A stretch of DNA of 7,822 nucleotides, taken from Pyrinomonadaceae bacterium (lineage in GTDB: Bacteria; Acidobacteriota; Blastocatellia; Pyrinomonadales; Pyrinomonadaceae). The stretch is from NCBI GenBank assembly GCA_013813825.1, contig JACCRA010000770.1:1-7822 (forward strand), written 5' to 3'. Shown here in pieces: positions 5,386-7,822 of the stretch. The position numbers and the translations under genes are program-made. The notes below the pieces were generated by a model that made no database searches, was not told the origin of the DNA, and saw only the letters and a program-made list of their open reading frames with translations. The number at the start of each line of letters is the position of its first letter. The stretch's first letter is position 1.

Positions 5386-7719
5386 CTACTTCTCAATGAC
5401 CTCAAACTTCGCTTCCAGCCCGCCCACGGAACTGCTGCCGACGAAGACTGTGAACGTGCCCGGCTCGACGATAAAACGCATTTCGCGATCATAAAAACCG
5501 AGCTGCTCCGGCCCCAGCGTGAAGGTAATGCGTCGACGCTCGCCGGGTTGGAGCGTGACGCGCTCAAAGCCCTTCAACTCGCGGACGGGTCGCGTTACGC
5601 TGGCGACCATGTCGCGGACGTAGAGTTGCACAACCTCGTCGCCGGCGCGTCGTCCGGTGTTTTCCAGTTCAACGCTGACGGTCATGCGAGCGTCGGGGCG
5701 AATGCTGGGCGCGCTCAGTTGCAAGTTTGAGAGGCGGAATTGCGTGTAGCTCAGGCCGTAGCCGAAGGGGTAGAGCGGTGTCACCGGCACGTCGAGATAC
5801 TTCGACGTGTACTTTTGGTCGGTGGGTGGCCGGCCTGTGCTTTTGTGGTTGTAATAAAGCGGCGCTTGGCCGACGGTGCGCGGGAAAGTCACCGGCAATT
5901 TGCCGCCGGGATTCACATCGCCGAACAGCACGTCGGCAATGGCGTGGCCGGCTTGCGTGCCGGCGAACCACGTCTCAAGGATCGCGGGCGAGTTTTCCGC
6001 GAGCCAGTTGATCGTTAAAGGCCGTCCGTTCATCAGCACGACGGCGTAAGGCTTACCCGTGGCGTGAATCGCTTGGATCAATTCCAACTGCCGGCCGGGC
6101 AGATCGAGCGACGTGCGCGAGGCGGCTTCGCCGCTCATCTCCGCCGTCTCACCGACCGCGATGAGCGTCACGTCCGCTTCGCGCGCGGCGTTCACCGCTG
6201 CGGCAAAGCTGTCCGGCGCAAGCGTGCCTATGGCGCTACGGGCGGCGTCGGTATTTGGCGCGACGTTGGTTCCGCCGGCGTTGCTCGTCTCCACGGGCGG
6301 GGCGTCGAAGTTGCCGGTCACGCCGCGATCTCCAAGCGCCACGCCTTTCGCGTGCAAAATCCTCGTCTGGGGTGAGACTTTTGCCTTGATGCCCGCGAGC
6401 AAAGAGATTGTGTCCTCGGTGCGGCCGTCGCCCGTCCACGAGCCGAGCGGAGCTTTGTTGTCGTCCGCGAAGGGACCAATGACGGCGATCACGCGCGCGT
6501 TCTTATTGAGCGGTAACACGTCGCGCTCATTCTTTAGCAGTACCATCGAGCGAGCCGCGATCTGGCGCGCGGCGGCGAGATGCGCGGGATTCAGGAGCGC
6601 GGCGCGCTCGCGCGTTTCGTCGCCATAAGGTTGCTCGAAGAGGCCCAAGCGAAGCTTGATCCGCAGGATGCGCCGCACCGCCTCGTCAATCGTCGTTTGG
6701 GAGATTTTGTTTTCTTGTAAAAGCTGCGGGCCGTGCTGTTTGTAGAAGCGACTGACCATCTCCATGTCCACGCCGGCGTTCAGCGCGGCGCGCGCCGCCT
6801 CCGCTTCCGTGCCGGCGAGGCCGTGATTCATCAACTCCTTTACCGATTCGTAATCGCTGACCACGAAGCCGTCGAACTTCCACTCGCCGCGCAAGATTTT
6901 CGTGAGTGTGAACGGATTCGCCGAAGTCGGCACACCGTTGAGATCATTAAACGCGCTCATGAACGTGCCGACGCCGGCATCGACCGCTGCTTTGAACGGC
7001 GGGAGATAGACCTCGCGCAAAACGCCCTCGGAAATGTCGGTCGTGTTGTAGTCGCGCCCGGCCTCCGCCGCGCCGTAAGCGACCCAATGTTTAGCGCACG
7101 CCACCACTTTGTCCGGCTGGCTATAGTCCGCGCCCTGAAAACCGCGCACGCGCGCGCGCGCCATCACAGAGCCGAGGTACGGGTCTTCGCCCGCGCCCTC
7201 GATGATGCGGCCCCAACGCGCGTCGCGCGCGATGTCCACCATCGGCGCGAACGTCCAACGCACGCCCGAGGCGGCCGACTCCGCCGCCGCGATGCTGGCG
7301 GAGCGCTCGGCCGCCGCCGGGTCCCAACTGCTCGCCTCGCCGAGCGGCACGGGGAAGATGGTGCGATAGCCGTGAATCACGTCGAAGGCGAAGAGTGCCG
7401 GAATCTTCAGCCGCGATTCTTTGAGAGCGATCCGCTGCAACTCGTTGGTGCGCGCGACGCCGCGCACGTTCAAAGTCGAGCCGAGCAAGCCCTGTCTGAT
7501 CAAGTCGCGATGCTCCGGGCGAAAATTGCCGTTGGCCTCGCCATCGAGCATCTGCAACTGGCCGAGCTTTTCGGCGAGCGTCATCTGCCGGAGCAACGCC
7601 TCGATCTTTTCCTCAACGTCCGCCGGGCGCAGTCGTTGGGCTTTAGTGACGGCGGCAGGCAGCAACGAAACGAAGAGGACAACCGCTAACAGCGGGCTTG
7701 TCAGCTTGGCAGACCGCAT
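5386..7719 (-). CDS. Secreted GH3 beta-glucosidase (BglX-like)
   Basis: A 777-residue enzyme that removes glucose from non-reducing ends of beta-gluco-oligosaccharides. The N-terminus (MRSAKLTSPLLAVVLFVSLL) is a signal peptide with cleavage near TKA|Q (27/28), so it acts outside the cytoplasm. The three-domain GH3 layout is complete. The (beta/alpha)8 domain (about 33-360) has the substrate-binding FAFDVIHGYRT (Asp113), the EGAGEDPYLG loop (174-183), Lys210-His211, and GFVVSDYESV with the likely nucleophile Asp289. The alpha/beta sandwich (about 385-605) has the likely acid/base Glu531 in MSGEAASR and LMNGRPLTI (562-570). A C-terminal fibronectin-III-like domain (about 675-775) starts after YPFGYGLSYTQF (650-661). 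Residues 465-504 form a Gly/Ala/Thr/Pro-rich loop. ATG 7719 has AAGGAG eight bases upstream. It is the first gene of a pair with the GH144-like gene. Characterised GH3 relatives act on beta-1,2-, 1,3-, 1,4- and 1,6-glucosides, so the linkage is open; the neighbour favours sophoro-oligosaccharides. Confidence 0.95.
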   Translation of the reverse strand: MRSAKLTSPLLAVVLFVSLLPAAVTKAQRLRPADVEEKIEALLRQMTLAEKLGQLQMLDGEANGNFRPEHRDLIRQGLLGSTLNVRGVARTNELQRIALKESRLKIPALFAFDVIHGYRTIFPVPLGEASSWDPAAAERSASIAAAESAASGVRWTFAPMVDIARDARWGRIIEGAGEDPYLGSVMARARVRGFQGADYSQPDKVVACAKHWVAYGAAEAGRDYNTTDISEGVLREVYLPPFKAAVDAGVGTFMSAFNDLNGVPTSANPFTLTKILRGEWKFDGFVVSDYESVKELMNHGLAGTEAEAARAALNAGVDMEMVSRFYKQHGPQLLQENKISQTTIDEAVRRILRIKLRLGLFEQPYGDETRERAALLNPAHLAAARQIAARSMVLLKNERDVLPLNKNARVIAVIGPFADDNKAPLGSWTGDGRTEDTISLLAGIKAKVSPQTRILHAKGVALGDRGVTGNFDAPPVETSNAGGTNVAPNTDAARSAIGTLAPDSFAAAVNAAREADVTLIAVGETAEMSGEAASRTSLDLPGRQLELIQAIHATGKPYAVVLMNGRPLTINWLAENSPAILETWFAGTQAGHAIADVLFGDVNPGGKLPVTFPRTVGQAPLYYNHKSTGRPPTDQKYTSKYLDVPVTPLYPFGYGLSYTQFRLSNLQLSAPSIRPDARMTVSVELENTGRRAGDEVVQLYVRDMVASVTRPVRELKGFERVTLQPGERRRITFTLGPEQLGFYDREMRFIVEPGTFTVFVGSSSVGGLEAKFEVIEK

Positions 7720-7822
7720 CAGGAAGTCTCCTTATGATCTGGTAGTTAAGGTCGGTGGAAGCGCGACAGCGTCGTTGGATGACATCAATTTGCTGCAAGA
7801 ATGTGCGCTCAGTATATTACAC
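7720..7822 (-). promoter_or_regulatory. Upstream region of the GH3-GH144 operon
   Basis: The minus strand here carries a clear Shine-Dalgarno AAGGAG (7733-7728), eight bases before ATG 7719. A TATACT hexamer (7816-7811), one base from the -10 consensus, lies about 90 bases upstream of the start; its -35 partner would be outside the window. A short palindrome, CGACAGCGTCG (7764-7774), could be an operator half, though such motifs arise easily at this GC content. The ribosome binding site is well supported; the promoter is tentative. Confidence 0.35.

Noticed and set aside
6733..7689. Long open frame (318 codons) on the plus strand opposite the GH3 gene
   Set aside because: It runs antisense to an intact, motif-complete GH3 gene. 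Its translation is Arg/His/Ala-rich without domain motifs, as expected of a GC-rich shadow frame.

Overview
The window is about 60% or more GC by eye and is densely coded. It holds five protein genes in two convergent blocks. The best guess at the source is an Acidobacteriota-like soil bacterium, possibly class Blastocatellia. This rests on the combination of secreted TIMP/netrin-like plus carboxypeptidase-regulatory (Cna-B-like) proteins with secreted glycoside hydrolases, and on base composition. It is an inference; no rRNA or other taxonomic marker is present.

Left block, plus strand (2-3714). A 5'-truncated gene (2-682) encodes the C-terminal half of a secreted carboxypeptidase-regulatory-like repeat protein. 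A 126-base gap follows. Next is an intact paralogue (809-2266) with a signal peptide, a TIMP/netrin-like cysteine domain and three beta-sandwich repeats. Its stop codon overlaps the start of a GH13 alpha-amylase-family gene (2263-3714) in an ATGA junction, so the two are probably cotranslated.

Centre (3715-3903). This is the only long non-coding gap inside the window. It carries a striking 26-base perfect inverted repeat with internal 9-base repeat units, placed between the convergent blocks. It could act as a bidirectional terminator or be a dispersed repeat element.

Right block, minus strand (7719 to 3904). A GH3 beta-glucosidase with a signal peptide and a strong Shine-Dalgarno sequence comes first. 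Three bases after its stop is a gene for a secreted protein of the 'putative glucoamylase' family (PF10091), which resembles GH144 endo-beta-1,2-glucanases. Together they look like a two-gene operon for breaking down an extracellular or periplasmic beta-glucan. Beta-1,2-glucan is the most economical hypothesis: the GH144-like enzyme would cut the chain and the GH3 enzyme would take the sophoro-oligosaccharides to glucose.

The window therefore resembles a small carbohydrate-degradation locus, with an alpha-glucan arm (GH13) and a probable beta-1,2-glucan arm (GH3 + GH144). No transporter, SusC/SusD pair or regulator is visible. There are no tRNA, rRNA, CRISPR or transposase genes. I see no clearly new defence or mobile system. 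The least ordinary items are the TIMP-like protein coupled to an amylase, the GH3/GH144 pair and the intergenic palindrome.
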